NCBI GenBank assembly: GCA_026713605.1
Contig: JAPOOC010000006.1
Location: 1 to 51,547 of the forward strand
Source of the DNA: Candidatus Kaiserbacteria bacterium
GTDB taxonomy: Bacteria > Patescibacteriota > Minisyncoccia > Phycocordibacterales > JABAAK01
Reading direction: 5' to 3'
Length of the DNA stretch: 51,547 nucleotides
Positions 23,717-32,609 of this stretch are shown here, piece after piece. How positions within the stretch are numbered: the first letter of the stretch is position 1; every line of letters begins with the position of its first letter. The notes under the pieces were generated by a model. It was not told the origin of the DNA. It saw only the letters and a program-made list of their open reading frames with translations, and did not search any database. The translations under genes were made by a program, and so were the position numbers.

Positions 23717-24334
23717 ATGAAATGTACTTCTCTTTTTTGGGGCGGTGTTTTCTTTCCAGTGTTGGCGGTGCCGTTTTTTGTGTTTGCGGAAGGGTCTGTG
23801 CCTGTGCAAGATGTGTCGCAGGGGTATTCTATCGTTGATGCTGTCGTCGTCTTCTTTAAGACATTTGGTGTTGGTTTTGGTGGTGCGTTTGGTGTGATGT
23901 GGCTGATTGTTCGTATGGTGAAAGGCGATTTGAAAGATTGTATGGAAAAAATGGAGAAAACGCTTAAAGAGAGTATTGACGATCTCAAAAAGCGATTTGA
24001 AAGAATTGAGAATTGCATTATTAAGGTGAGTGATAGTCCTATTAAGTTAACGGAGGTAGGGCAGAAGGTGTTGCGTGAGAGTGGTGGGTTGGATTATCTT
24101 GCGTCTAACAAGGATTCTTTGTTGCAAGAGTTTTTTGACACAGATGACCCGTTTGTTATACAGGAGCGGGCGGTAAAGATTATTCGTGAAAAGATGGAGG
24201 TTGGTGAGTTTGTTGCGAATACTGAGTGGCTTTACAAGAATGGTAGCACTACTGATCAGGTTGTTGATGCTGTCGGCACAGAGCTTCGCGATATGGTGTT
24301 TCGTGTTAAAGGTATAGATGTAGATACTGGGTGA
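23717..24334 (+). CDS. Membrane protein, member B of the three-gene family
   Basis: A 205-aa protein. It has a signal-peptide-like start (residues about 1-24), a second hydrophobic segment (about 43-65, ending FGVMWLIVRMV) and a coiled coil (about 70-98, ESIDDLKKRFERIEN). The C-terminal domain of about 100 residues is shared with 9411 and 24415: SPIKLTEVGQKVLRESGG, SNKDSLLQEFF, VIQERAVKIIREKM, TELRDMVFRVKGIDV. It belongs with the gene at 24415 and the solute-binding gene at 25188 through the shared promoter cassette. Confidence 0.7.
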   Translation: MKCTSLFWGGVFFPVLAVPFFVFAEGSVPVQDVSQGYSIVDAVVVFFKTFGVGFGGAFGVMWLIVRMVKGDLKDCMEKMEKTLKESIDDLKKRFERIENCIIKVSDSPIKLTEVGQKVLRESGGLDYLASNKDSLLQEFFDTDDPFVIQERAVKIIREKMEVGEFVANTEWLYKNGSTTDQVVDAVGTELRDMVFRVKGIDVDTG

Positions 24335-24367
24335 CATCTGTTTCTCTGTAAACTAAAGCGGCTTTGG

Positions 24368-24414
24368 TTTTCCATGGGGGTGGTTTGGTATGGGGAGCGT
24401 GGTATACTTTTGCC
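24368..24414 (+). promoter_or_regulatory. Promoter cassette, copy 2
   Basis: Nearly the same as 23669-23716, with CCATGGGGGTGG and GGGGAGCGTGGTATACTTTT, ending 6 bases after the TATACT box, at ATG 24415. Confidence 0.75.
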
Positions 24415-25053
24415 ATGAATTATTTTTCATGGATTCTTGAACACATCGATACGGTTGCCGCTTTCGTTGTCGTTCTTATGGCCTTGCTCGGATTTTTTTC
24501 TCTGTGTTTTCGGAAGGTTCGCGATCTCTTCAAATTTCCGAAGAAGGTTGCTGATAATTTTGAATCATTGGAGAGTGATGTGAATCTTATCGGCACCACG
24601 CTCTCCAAGATGATTTCTTACTTGTCCAGCGGAGGCGACACTGACTCATTTGGTCTTGGTCACATGCAGGGTGAGTTGGGTGGACGATTTGGCAATCTGC
24701 AATCGCAATCTCCGGTGATGCTGACTGATTTGGGTAAGAAGAAGTTAGATGATAGTGGTTTGAAAGGGGCGATGGATGACAATAAGGAGGATCTTTTTGT
24801 GTTTCTTGAAAAAATCTTGCGGAAAGGTGATACTAATTTTGATATTCAAAAAAAATCGTTTCAGGTGGTTGATCGATTTCTTACAGATACAAAGAGTGTT
24901 GAGGATCTGATAAAAGAATACGCGTTTCGTGAAGGAATACGCAATCTGAGGGAGTTTGTTGAGATTGGCGGTATTTATTTGCGGGATTTGTATTTCGCGG
25001 ACAAGGAGATTGTTACTGATTATAAGAATGAAGTGCGGGTGCGCGATGCTTGA
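24415..25053 (+). CDS. Membrane protein, member C of the three-gene family
   Basis: A 212-aa protein. An N-terminal membrane segment (residues about 14-35, VAAFVVVLMALLGFFSLCF) is followed by a short helical region and a Gly/Ser-rich linker. The C-terminal domain diverges from A and B but keeps the landmarks SPVMLTDLGKKKLDDSG, then NKEDLFVFLE, FDIQKKSFQVVDRFL and LRDLYFADKEIV. It is the most divergent member, with an insertion near residue 170. Its promoter is copy 2 of the cassette. Confidence 0.7.
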   Translation: MNYFSWILEHIDTVAAFVVVLMALLGFFSLCFRKVRDLFKFPKKVADNFESLESDVNLIGTTLSKMISYLSSGGDTDSFGLGHMQGELGGRFGNLQSQSPVMLTDLGKKKLDDSGLKGAMDDNKEDLFVFLEKILRKGDTNFDIQKKSFQVVDRFLTDTKSVEDLIKEYAFREGIRNLREFVEIGGIYLRDLYFADKEIVTDYKNEVRVRDA

Positions 25054-25123
25054 TTGCCTTGACAAGAGAGATGGTTTTTCATAAAGAGAGTGGGTTCGGT
25101 CGGTGTTTTAGAAGATGTGTTGG

Positions 25124-25187
25124 GTGCTTGTGTGATGTTTTTCCACGGGGGTGGTTTGGTGTGGGGAGTGTGGTATACTCTTGCCAT
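25124..25187 (+). promoter_or_regulatory. Promoter cassette, copy 3
   Basis: Differs from copy 1 at only about four positions over 62 bases, including the TTTTTCCACGGGGGTGG block. TGGTATACT at 25171-25179 ends 8 bases before ATG 25188. Confidence 0.75.
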
Positions 25188-26336
25188 ATGGAAGGAAAAA
25201 AAGTTGGGGCAATTGTTATTATTTTACTTATATTAGGGTTGGGGTATTATTTTGTTCAGGGGTCTGCTCCTGGAGAGGGTGAGGATGCCGTTATTTCGAT
25301 CGGGTTTGTTGGTCCGTTGACGGGGGATGCGGTGAGTTATGGTGAGCCGATTAGTAATGCGGTTCGGATGGCGGTTGATACTATTAATCAAGCGGGCGGG
25401 GTGGATGGCAAGATGCTCAAGGTTATCTATGAGGATGGTCGGTGTACCAATGAAGATGCTTTGAGTGCAACGCAGAAGTTGGTGAATGTTGATGGGGTGA
25501 AGATGATAATTGGTGGTGTGTGTAGTGGGGAGACCTTTGCTATGCTTTCGGTTACTGATGCGGCTGGGGTTATTGTCATCTCACCTTCTTCGTCTAGTCC
25601 TGATTTGACTGGGGCGGGGCGCTATTTCTTCCGCAATTCTCCTTCTGATGCTGAGGGTGGTAGGCAGCTTGCGCAGATTGTTACCCAGGAGTATAAGAAG
25701 GTTGCGATTATCTCTGAGGAAACTGACTATGCACAGGGTTTTGCGAGGGTGTTTAGGGAGTATGTGCCGTTGCTTGATGGTGAGGTTGTCGCGGATGAAA
25801 ACTTTGCGCCGGAGACCTCTGATTTTAGGAGTATCTTGACGAAGATCAAGGCGGCAGAGCCGGAGGCGATATTTGTCAACCCGCAGACCGAAATAGCTGG
25901 AGGTACTATTGTTAAGCAGGCGCGAGAACTTGGTATTACGGTGCCGCTGTTTGGTTCTAATGTTACTGGTGGTACGAAGTCAGCGGAGATTGCCGGAGAC
26001 CATATAGAAGGACTTGTCTTTGTTGATGCGCCTGGGTTGCGTCCGAGTAATCCGAAAGCGAATGCGTTCCTTGAGCAGTACAATGCGCGCTATGGAGAGT
26101 CGGGGATACCGTTCTACACTGCTGCGGCACACGATATTGTTTATCTTTTTGCGCAGGCGATAGAGATGGTTGGCTCAGCGGATGACACCGAGGCACTTCG
26201 CGATTATCTCAGTACGATGGGCAACTTTGCTGGTGTTGTTGGTAGTTACCGCTTCCGACCTGATGGTGATCCTGAGGGTATCGGCTTTATCAGTAAGAAG
26301 ATTGAGAATGGGGAGATTGTGGTGGTTGAGGAGTAG
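25188..26336 (+). CDS. LivK-type periplasmic ligand-binding protein
   Basis: A 382-aa protein. An uncleaved anchor or signal segment (residues about 6-24) precedes a type-1 periplasmic-binding fold: ISIGFVGPLTGDAVSYGEPI; VIYEDGRCTNEDA; GGVCSGETFAMLSV; VIVISPSSSSPDLTG; RYFFRNSPSD. These are landmarks of branched-chain amino acid or amide receptors. No permease or ATPase gene lies nearby, so it may be an orphan receptor or feed a transporter encoded elsewhere. The shared promoter cassette with the two membrane proteins upstream suggests joint expression. Confidence 0.88.
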   Translation: MEGKKVGAIVIILLILGLGYYFVQGSAPGEGEDAVISIGFVGPLTGDAVSYGEPISNAVRMAVDTINQAGGVDGKMLKVIYEDGRCTNEDALSATQKLVNVDGVKMIIGGVCSGETFAMLSVTDAAGVIVISPSSSSPDLTGAGRYFFRNSPSDAEGGRQLAQIVTQEYKKVAIISEETDYAQGFARVFREYVPLLDGEVVADENFAPETSDFRSILTKIKAAEPEAIFVNPQTEIAGGTIVKQARELGITVPLFGSNVTGGTKSAEIAGDHIEGLVFVDAPGLRPSNPKANAFLEQYNARYGESGIPFYTAAAHDIVYLFAQAIEMVGSADDTEALRDYLSTMGNFAGVVGSYRFRPDGDPEGIGFISKKIENGEIVVVEE

Positions 26337-26360
26337 TTATTTTCTACGATCAAGACACGG

Positions 26361-26396
26361 AAAACCGTGGCAGATACCTGCCACGGTTTTTGTTTT
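26361..26396 (+). terminator. Intrinsic terminator
   Basis: A perfect 13-bp stem (26361-26373 with 26378-26390), a 4-base loop and T-rich tail after the binding-protein gene. Confidence 0.9.
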
Positions 26397-26418
26397 TTCG
26401 GGGTGGATTGGGTTTGTG

Positions 26419-26427
26419 TGGTATGCT
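26419..26427 (+). promoter_or_regulatory. Extended -10 TGGTATGCT
   Basis: Ends 10 bases before the uvrA ATG at 26438. The sequence just upstream (GGGGTGG, then GTGTGGTATGCT) looks like a worn version of the 62-base cassette. Confidence 0.5.
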
Positions 26428-26437
26428 GTTTTTGTGT

Positions 26438-29107
26438 ATGGTTGCTGCAAAAAAGAAGAAGAAAACGGTGAAAAAAAAGGTTTCTAAGAAGGTGAGTGGC
26501 GCGCGTAGTAGCGGTGTTCCTGCTGGTGATAGTGATTGGATACGGGTACGGGGTGCGTCAACGCATAACTTAAAGCATGTTGATGTTGATATTCCGCGGG
26601 GCAAGATGACGGTGTGTACTGGGTTGTCGGGGTCGGGAAAGTCATCTTTGGCGTTTGATACTATTTTTGCGGAGGGGCAGCGGCGGTATGTTGAGTCGTT
26701 GTCGGCGTATGCGCGGCAGTTTTTGCGGCAGATGCAGAAGCCGGAGGTGCGGGAGATCACTGGTCTGTCGCCTGCTATTTCTATTGATCAGAAGAGTCGT
26801 TCTAACAATCCGCGGTCTACCGTTGCGACTATTACTGAGACCTACGACTATTTGCGTGTTTTGTTTTCACGGGTTGGTGTGCCGTGTTGCCCGTCTTGTG
26901 ATACGGTGATTGAGCGGGTGTCTAAGGAGGAGATTGTCAGGCGGTTGGAGAAGAAGATACAGAAGGAAAAGTGGTTTGCAAGGAATACGAAAGTGGTTGG
27001 TGTGCCGTACAATGATCGGGCGATTGTGCTGTTTGCTCCTGTGGTGATCGGGCGGAAGGGCGAGTACTATCAATTGCTGTATGATATGTTGCGGAAAGGG
27101 TATGAGCGGGCTCGGATTGATGGAAAAGAGTATAGTTTGCGAAATCGGATTACGCTTTCCAAGCAGAAAAAACACACCATTGATATTTTTATTGACTCAT
27201 TGTATTTGAGTGATTATGCGAAGGATCCGAAGGTTTTTCGTGAGCGCTTGTCTGATGCGGTTGAGCGGTCGTTGCACGAGGCGGATGGATTGGTGCGGTT
27301 TGGGTATCCGGATGGCTCTGATGCGCTGGTGTCGTCTCGGTTCTTGTGTCCGAAGTGCGGGTTTTCATTTCCGGAAGTTGAGCCGCGGTTGTTTTCGTTT
27401 AACTCGCCATATGGGGCGTGTGAGGCGTGCAATGGATTGGGGCAGATTGATATGATTGATGATTCTGTGTGTCCGGAGTGTGCTGGTGCGCGATTGCGTC
27501 CTGAGGCACTGCATGTTTTTTTATTGAACAAGGGTGGTGAACGGTTTAATATCAATACTATTATTGGGATGGCTATCACTGATGCGTTGGCGTTTTTTGG
27601 TGGGTTGCAGGTTACCAAGCAGCAGCAGGATATTGTGGAGCCACTGTTTAATGAGATTGTTGGGCGGGTTTCTTTTTTGGCAGATGTTGGGCTTGAATAC
27701 ATGACACTGGATCGGCGGGCGAACACGCTGTCTGGCGGAGAGGCGCAGCGGATACGGCTTGCTTCACAGCTTGGGTCGGGGTTGGTTGGGGCGTTATATG
27801 TGTTAGATGAGCCGACTATCGGTTTGCATCAGCGGGATAATGATCGGCTGATACAGACGCTTACGCGGTTGCGGGATCTGGGGAACACTATTATTGTGGT
27901 TGAGCATGATGAAGACACTATTTTTGCGTCTGATTACCTTGTTGACATTGGTCCGGGGGCAGGGAAGCATGGTGGCGAGGTGGTGGCGTCTGGTTTTCTT
28001 GATTCGCTGTTGTCGGCGAAACGGAATTCGTCTGGGTCGGTAACACTGTCGTACTTGCGGGGTGAGCGGCGGATTGAGGTGCCGGAAAAGCGGCGGAGTA
28101 CCCAGAAAGGGCGGTTGGTACTTGCTGGGGCAACGGCGAATAATATAAAAAATATGACTGTTGAGATTCCATTGGGGCGGATTACGACTATTACGGGGGT
28201 GTCTGGTTCAGGGAAATCAACGCTGCTATATGAACTGGTGTACAAGAATTTGCGGCATAAATTGGATCGGCGCCTGACGGTGGCGAAGGCGTTTCACGCG
28301 AAGCGGTTTACCGGCTATGAGCATCTCAGTCGCGCGGTGCTGGTTGATCAGTCGCCGATTGGGCGGACACCGCGGTCAACTCCGGTTACCTATGTTGGGG
28401 CATTTACTCATATTCGGGATTTATTTGCGTATACCGAGGAGGCGCGGTATCGGGGGTGGAAGCCGGGACGGTTTTCATTTAATGTGGTTGGTGGGCGGTG
28501 TGAGAAGTGTCAAGGGAATGGGGCGGTTGCGGTTGAAATGCACTTCTTGCCGACGGTGTATGTTACCTGTGATGTGTGTTTTGGTAAGCGGTATAGCAAG
28601 GAGGTGTTGGATGTGTTGTATCGGGAAAAGAGTATTTATGATGTGTTGTGTATGTCGGTGGAGGAGTCCGTGCTTTTTTTTCAGGATATTCCTGCGATTC
28701 ATGATCGGTTGCGGTCACTGGAGGATGTTGGGCTTGGGTATTTGGAATTGGGGCAGCCCTCTACCACTCTGTCCGGTGGGGAGGCGCAGCGAGTGAAGAT
28801 TTCGTCTGAATTGTATCGGCCGAGCACCTACAAGACGATATATTTGTTGGATGAGCCGACGGTTGGTTTGCATTATGAAGATGTGGCGCGGTTGATAGAG
28901 ATACTCAACCGACTTGTTGACCGAGGGAACACCGTGTTGTTGATTGAGCATAATCTTGATGTGATCAAGTGTTCCGACTATGTTATTGATATTGGTCCTG
29001 AGGGTGGTTTGCAGGGTGGCACTATCGTGGCGAAAGGTACGCCGGAGCAAGTGGCGAATGTAAAGGAGAGCTACACCGGGCAGTATCTCAAAAGAGCGTT
29101 TCGTTAG
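26438..29107 (+). CDS. uvrA: Excinuclease ABC subunit A
   Basis: An 889-aa DNA damage sensor of nucleotide excision repair. It has two ABC ATPase modules: Walker A GLSGSGKSS (residues about 62-70) and a second GVSGSGKST, each with LSGGEAQR signature and LDEPTIGLH / LDEPTVGLH. Zinc-binding Cys pairs are visible (CPKCGF with CEACNG; CEKCQG with CDVCFG). The first 25 residues are Lys-rich, like RecA and FtsK here. It is somewhat short compared with the usual 940 or so. ATG 26438 is preferred; the frame upstream runs through the promoter. uvrB and uvrC are not in the window. Confidence 0.96.
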   Translation: MVAAKKKKKTVKKKVSKKVSGARSSGVPAGDSDWIRVRGASTHNLKHVDVDIPRGKMTVCTGLSGSGKSSLAFDTIFAEGQRRYVESLSAYARQFLRQMQKPEVREITGLSPAISIDQKSRSNNPRSTVATITETYDYLRVLFSRVGVPCCPSCDTVIERVSKEEIVRRLEKKIQKEKWFARNTKVVGVPYNDRAIVLFAPVVIGRKGEYYQLLYDMLRKGYERARIDGKEYSLRNRITLSKQKKHTIDIFIDSLYLSDYAKDPKVFRERLSDAVERSLHEADGLVRFGYPDGSDALVSSRFLCPKCGFSFPEVEPRLFSFNSPYGACEACNGLGQIDMIDDSVCPECAGARLRPEALHVFLLNKGGERFNINTIIGMAITDALAFFGGLQVTKQQQDIVEPLFNEIVGRVSFLADVGLEYMTLDRRANTLSGGEAQRIRLASQLGSGLVGALYVLDEPTIGLHQRDNDRLIQTLTRLRDLGNTIIVVEHDEDTIFASDYLVDIGPGAGKHGGEVVASGFLDSLLSAKRNSSGSVTLSYLRGERRIEVPEKRRSTQKGRLVLAGATANNIKNMTVEIPLGRITTITGVSGSGKSTLLYELVYKNLRHKLDRRLTVAKAFHAKRFTGYEHLSRAVLVDQSPIGRTPRSTPVTYVGAFTHIRDLFAYTEEARYRGWKPGRFSFNVVGGRCEKCQGNGAVAVEMHFLPTVYVTCDVCFGKRYSKEVLDVLYREKSIYDVLCMSVEESVLFFQDIPAIHDRLRSLEDVGLGYLELGQPSTTLSGGEAQRVKISSELYRPSTYKTIYLLDEPTVGLHYEDVARLIEILNRLVDRGNTVLLIEHNLDVIKCSDYVIDIGPEGGLQGGTIVAKGTPEQVANVKESYTGQYLKRAFR

Positions 29108-29464
29108 GTGGTCAAGAGGAGTGCTTGGCAAAGGGTGTTTATTTGTGCTATGTTGCTAGTGGTTGCTACTTTTATTCTTTGGGAGGGCTTGTTTGTGGAT
29201 GTTGATGTTGTTTATATAGAGGTTTTTTTAATAGGGGAGTTGTCTTTGAAGTTGCAGGATATTTCCCCTCGTGCCGTCCCTGATGTCATTATTTCGGCAC
29301 GAAATGCTATCCGGGAGTATGTTCAGGAGCATGATATCTCTCTTACTCCGGAGATTCAGCGGGGTATAGAGCGAAATATTGTTCTTGCCCTTATTTCTCG
29401 GTGCAGGCTTTCTCCTGCTGTTCGTAGGGTTGTTGAAGAGGCGATTGAGGTGTTTTACGCTTGA
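29108..29464 (+). CDS. Small membrane-anchored protein
   Basis: Up to 118 aa starting at a GTG that follows the uvrA stop directly; an ATG at 29150 would give 104 aa. A single N-terminal membrane segment (residues about 12-27, ICAMLLVVATFILWEG) is followed by a soluble helical part of about 85 residues (ARNAIREYVQEHDISLTPEI). No family recognised. It is probably co-transcribed with uvrA and ends before a terminator. Confidence 0.55.
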   Translation: MVKRSAWQRVFICAMLLVVATFILWEGLFVDVDVVYIEVFLIGELSLKLQDISPRAVPDVIISARNAIREYVQEHDISLTPEIQRGIERNIVLALISRCRLSPAVRRVVEEAIEVFYA

Positions 29465-29482
29465 GATATATGGTTTTCATAG

Positions 29483-29518
29483 GCGACGGTACTTGTTGTG
29501 CAGCGTGCCGTCGCTTTT
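29483..29518 (+). terminator. Intrinsic terminator
   Basis: A 10-bp stem with one G-T pair (29483-29492 with 29505-29514) and TTTTGT. It ends the uvrA unit. Confidence 0.75.
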
Positions 29519-29551
29519 GTCTTGCGTGTTTTTTCTCTGTGTGTACTATTC

Positions 29552-29580
29552 TTGACGATGATTTATAAACAGGTTAGTAT
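29552..29580 (+). promoter_or_regulatory. Promoter TTGACG-N17-TAGTAT before tuf
   Basis: -35 at 29552-29557 and -10 at 29575-29580 (alternative boxes TATATA or TATAGT just after). The leader to tuf is about 150 bases and begins with a 6-bp hairpin, TGTCGT-gtaa-ACGACA (29587-29602). A long leader is typical of ribosomal operons. Confidence 0.55.
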
Positions 29581-29736
29581 ATATAGTGTCGTGTAAACGA
29601 CAGTAGTGCATGTGGCTCTTTTTTGCACATCGTCCTGTATGGTGTTGGTTGCTTGGCGGGCGGTGAGGTGGTAGTAGCGGAAGGCGAAAAATCCTTGATT
29701 GCAATAATTTTTATTCATATACAGAAAAGAAATACT

Positions 29737-30927
29737 ATGGCAGAAATGTTTGACAGAAGTAAACCCCATATTAATGTGGGAACGATTGGTCATGTTGACC
29801 ATGGAAAAACAACGCTCACGGCGGCTATTTTGAATGTGTTGGATAATGCCGAGGGGTACAGTGCGCGTGTGAAGAATATTGAAGGTATTGATAATGCCCC
29901 TGAAGAGAAGGCGCGTGGTATCACTATTGCGCTTTCGCACAATGAGTACGAAACTCCGAAGCGACACTATGCCCATGTGGATGCTCCCGGTCACGCTGAT
30001 TATATCAAGAATATGATTACTGGTGCGGCACAGATGGATGGTGCGGTTATTGTGGTTGCGGCGACTGATGGGGCGATGCCACAGACCAAAGAGCACATCT
30101 TGCTTGCGCGGCAGGTTGGCGTGCCGAATCTTATCGTCTTTATTAACAAGTGTGACATGGTTGATGATGAGGAGATTATTGAGTTGGTTGAGGCGGAGAT
30201 GCGGGAGCTGTTGACGAAGTATGAGTTTGACGGTGAGAAGACCCCGATAATCCGTGGTTCTGCGTTGAAAGCGCTTGAGGATCCGCAGGGTGAACATGGG
30301 CAGAAAGTGCTGGAGTTGGTGAATACGATGGACGAGTACTTTCCAGAGCCGAAGCGAGAGATGGACAAGCCGTTTTTGATGCCAATTGAAGATATATTCT
30401 CTATTGAGGGTCGTGGTTCTGTTGTTACTGGTAAGATTGAACGAGGTGTTGTGAAGGTGAATGAAGAGATTGAGATTGTCGGTATTAAAGAGACCGAGAA
30501 GACAATCGTTACTGGTGTGGAAATGTTTAACAAGCAGTTGGAAGAAGGGCAGGCAGGTGATAATGCCGGCATTCTTCTGCGTGGTGTGAAGAAAGAGGAT
30601 ATTCATCGCGGGCAGGTGCTTTCGAAGCCAGGAACGGTGACACCTCATAAGGAGTTTGAGGCAGAGATTTATATCCTCTCCAAAGATGAGGGAGGGCGGC
30701 ATACGCCGGTTCTGAACGGTTACAAGCCGCAGTTCTATATTAGAACAACTGATGTGACTGGTGAGTTGAAGTTGCCGGACGGCACTGAGATGGCAATGCC
30801 TGGAGACACGATTAAGACAACTATTTCGCTGATTAATGCGGTTGCGCTGGAAGAGCAGCAGCGGTTTGCTATTCGTGAGGGTGGGAGAACAGTTGGTGCG
30901 GGAGTGGTAACAAAAATACTATCCTAA
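29737..30927 (+). CDS. tuf: Elongation factor Tu
   Basis: A 396-aa GTPase that delivers aminoacyl-tRNA to the ribosome. GTP-binding motifs GHVDHGKT (residues about 19-26), DAPGHADY and NKCDMVDD are intact, as are the effector region ARGITI and the C-terminal [37 protein letters not shown] is the start; the open frame upstream is leader. It precedes rpsJ by 41 bases, the usual end-of-str to S10 order. Length is normal. Confidence 0.98.
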   Translation: MAEMFDRSKPHINVGTIGHVDHGKTTLTAAILNVLDNAEGYSARVKNIEGIDNAPEEKARGITIALSHNEYETPKRHYAHVDAPGHADYIKNMITGAAQMDGAVIVVAATDGAMPQTKEHILLARQVGVPNLIVFINKCDMVDDEEIIELVEAEMRELLTKYEFDGEKTPIIRGSALKALEDPQGEHGQKVLELVNTMDEYFPEPKREMDKPFLMPIEDIFSIEGRGSVVTGKIERGVVKVNEEIEIVGIKETEKTIVTGVEMFNKQLEEGQAGDNAGILLRGVKKEDIHRGQVLSKPGTVTPHKEFEAEIYILSKDEGGRHTPVLNGYKPQFYIRTTDVTGELKLPDGTEMAMPGDTIKTTISLINAVALEEQQRFAIREGGRTVGAGVVTKILS

Positions 30928-30968
30928 TAACCCTGTCCTTTTATTATTAATATAGGATTATATATAGT

Positions 30969-31313
30969 ATGGCGAATACTAAAAAGCCCGCAAAAGGGTC
31001 GCATATCAATAAGTTACGCATTCGTGTACAGGCGTACGAACCAAGGATATTGGACTCTTCCGTGAAGCAGATTATAGAGACGGCAACACGACTTGAGACG
31101 GAAATTGCTGGTCCTATTCCGCTTCCAACCAAGATCAAGAAGCACTCGGTTAATCGAGCTTCGTTCATCTTCAAATCTTCTCAGGAGCAATTTGAGATGC
31201 GTACACACACCCGCCTTATTGACATCAAGCTTCCGTCTCCGCAGGTGATAGAGGCACTCAGCAATTTATCGTTGCCGGCTGGGGTGTCTATTGAGGCGCA
31301 GATGCTTTCGTAG
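30969..31313 (+). CDS. rpsJ: Small ribosomal subunit protein uS10
   Basis: A 114-aa protein. The uS10 core runs from [18 protein letters not shown] through the [11 protein letters not shown] loop to [16 protein letters not shown]. It has about 12 extra N-terminal residues. uS10 sits in the 30S head and is also a transcription-complex factor (NusE). First gene of the S10 series after tuf. Confidence 0.96.
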   Translation: MANTKKPAKGSHINKLRIRVQAYEPRILDSSVKQIIETATRLETEIAGPIPLPTKIKKHSVNRASFIFKSSQEQFEMRTHTRLIDIKLPSPQVIEALSNLSLPAGVSIEAQMLS

Positions 31314-31350
31314 GTGGCGTGTAGCAACCATATCTTATCCATTTTACTTT

Positions 31351-31908
31351 ATGAAATTCGTATTAGGCAGAAAATTACAGATGACGCAATTGTTTGACGA
31401 GAACGGTATTGTGCGCCCGGTGACGGTTGTTGCGCTTGAGCCGTTGGAGGTTTCTTTGTGCCGGACTGATACGCGTGACGGCTATGAGGCAGTACAGGTG
31501 CAGTATGGTGACGACAAGCAGCGACGGAAGGAGTTTCGGGGTGCTGTTACAACGCATGAGGTCGGGAAGTCCATAGACAGTGCTGAGGTATTCAGCCCTG
31601 GAGATGTGGTGCGTGTGAGTGCGCGGTCAAAAGGAAAAGGATTTCAAGGGGTGGTGAAGCGGTATGGCTTTGCTGGCGGTCCGAGAACGCACGGGCAGAA
31701 GCATAATGAGCGGTCACCTGGCTCTATCGGGTCTGGTTTGCGGAATCGCGTTCCGAAAGGGACAAAAATGGGTGGGAGAATGGGTGATAATCGGGTTACT
31801 ATCCGTGGGACGCAAGTGGTTTCTGTTGATAAGGAGCGTGGGTTGTTGCTGTTGCATGGTTCTATTCCCGGTAGGCGAGGCACCCTCGTAGAAATTCAAG
31901 GCGTATGA
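31351..31908 (+). CDS. rplC: Large ribosomal subunit protein uL3
   Basis: A 185-aa protein, a little short for uL3 (about 205-210). Landmarks are KFVLGRKLQMTQLFDENGIV at the start, the KGKGFQGVVKRYGFAGGPRT region and GTKMGGRMGDNRVT. uL3 helps fold the peptidyl transferase centre. ATG 31351 matches the usual uL3 start; the upstream frame is spacer. The stop overlaps the rplD start (ATGA). Confidence 0.96.
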   Translation: MKFVLGRKLQMTQLFDENGIVRPVTVVALEPLEVSLCRTDTRDGYEAVQVQYGDDKQRRKEFRGAVTTHEVGKSIDSAEVFSPGDVVRVSARSKGKGFQGVVKRYGFAGGPRTHGQKHNERSPGSIGSGLRNRVPKGTKMGGRMGDNRVTIRGTQVVSVDKERGLLLLHGSIPGRRGTLVEIQGV

Positions 31909-32609
31909 TGGAAGCACCAATCTATAAGCAGGATGGGAGTCAAGCAGGAGCAATGCAGCTTCCTGAGTATTTGTTTACGCTCCCATGGGCAGATGCGTTG
32001 GTGCATCAAGTGGTAACCAGTATCGCAAGTAATCAGCGGTCGGGAACTGCCCATGCGAAAGGGCGGTCGGAGGTGCGAGGTGGTGGGCGGAAGCCGTGGC
32101 GACAAAAAGGAACAGATCGGGCGCGCCATGGATCTATCCGATCACCGTTATGGGTTGGTGGGGGTGTTACTTTCGGTCCGAGTAATGAGAAAAAATACAC
32201 GAAATCAATTAACAAAAAAATGCGAACAAAAGCGTTTTTTACCGTGTTATCTCAAAAGATGCGTGTTGGCACTCTTGCGTTTCTCGACGGTTTTGTTTTG
32301 GAGCAGCCGTCAACAAAAACAGTGTCAGCGTGTATTGAAAAGATATACGGTGAAACGGCAGATAAGAAGAAAAACATCTGCACCGTGGTGTTGTCGGAGA
32401 ATAATGAGGCGTTGCGGAAGAGTTTCGCTAATATACAAGGTGTGGATACCGTCGCATTGGAATCTTTTAATGTCAAAGATGCTTTGCGTGCTCGGAATAT
32501 CCTTTTTTTGGATTCAGTGAGGACTATTGACTATCTGAAGCAGCGGGGTGACAAGATGCAGCAATCGGTGGGAGAGCAGCACACACAACAACCTATTACC
32601 AGCGTATGA
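31905..32609 (+). CDS. rplD: Large ribosomal subunit protein uL4
   Basis: A 234-aa protein. The uL4 extended loop is recognised by GTAHAKGRSEVRGGGRKPWR and the following QKGTDRARHGSIRSPLWVGG. uL4 lines the exit tunnel and in many bacteria represses its own operon. The C-terminal part has a poorly conserved tail of about 20 residues. Start overlaps the rplC stop; stop overlaps the rplW start. Confidence 0.95.
   Translation: MMEAPIYKQDGSQAGAMQLPEYLFTLPWADALVHQVVTSIASNQRSGTAHAKGRSEVRGGGRKPWRQKGTDRARHGSIRSPLWVGGGVTFGPSNEKKYTKSINKKMRTKAFFTVLSQKMRVGTLAFLDGFVLEQPSTKTVSACIEKIYGETADKKKNICTVVLSENNEALRKSFANIQGVDTVALESFNVKDALRARNILFLDSVRTIDYLKQRGDKMQQSVGEQHTQQPITSV

Noticed and set aside
29563-30702. 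Large minus-strand open frame opposite tuf
   Set aside because: It is a shadow of a strongly biased, certain gene (EF-Tu) and has no recognisable domain or start signals.
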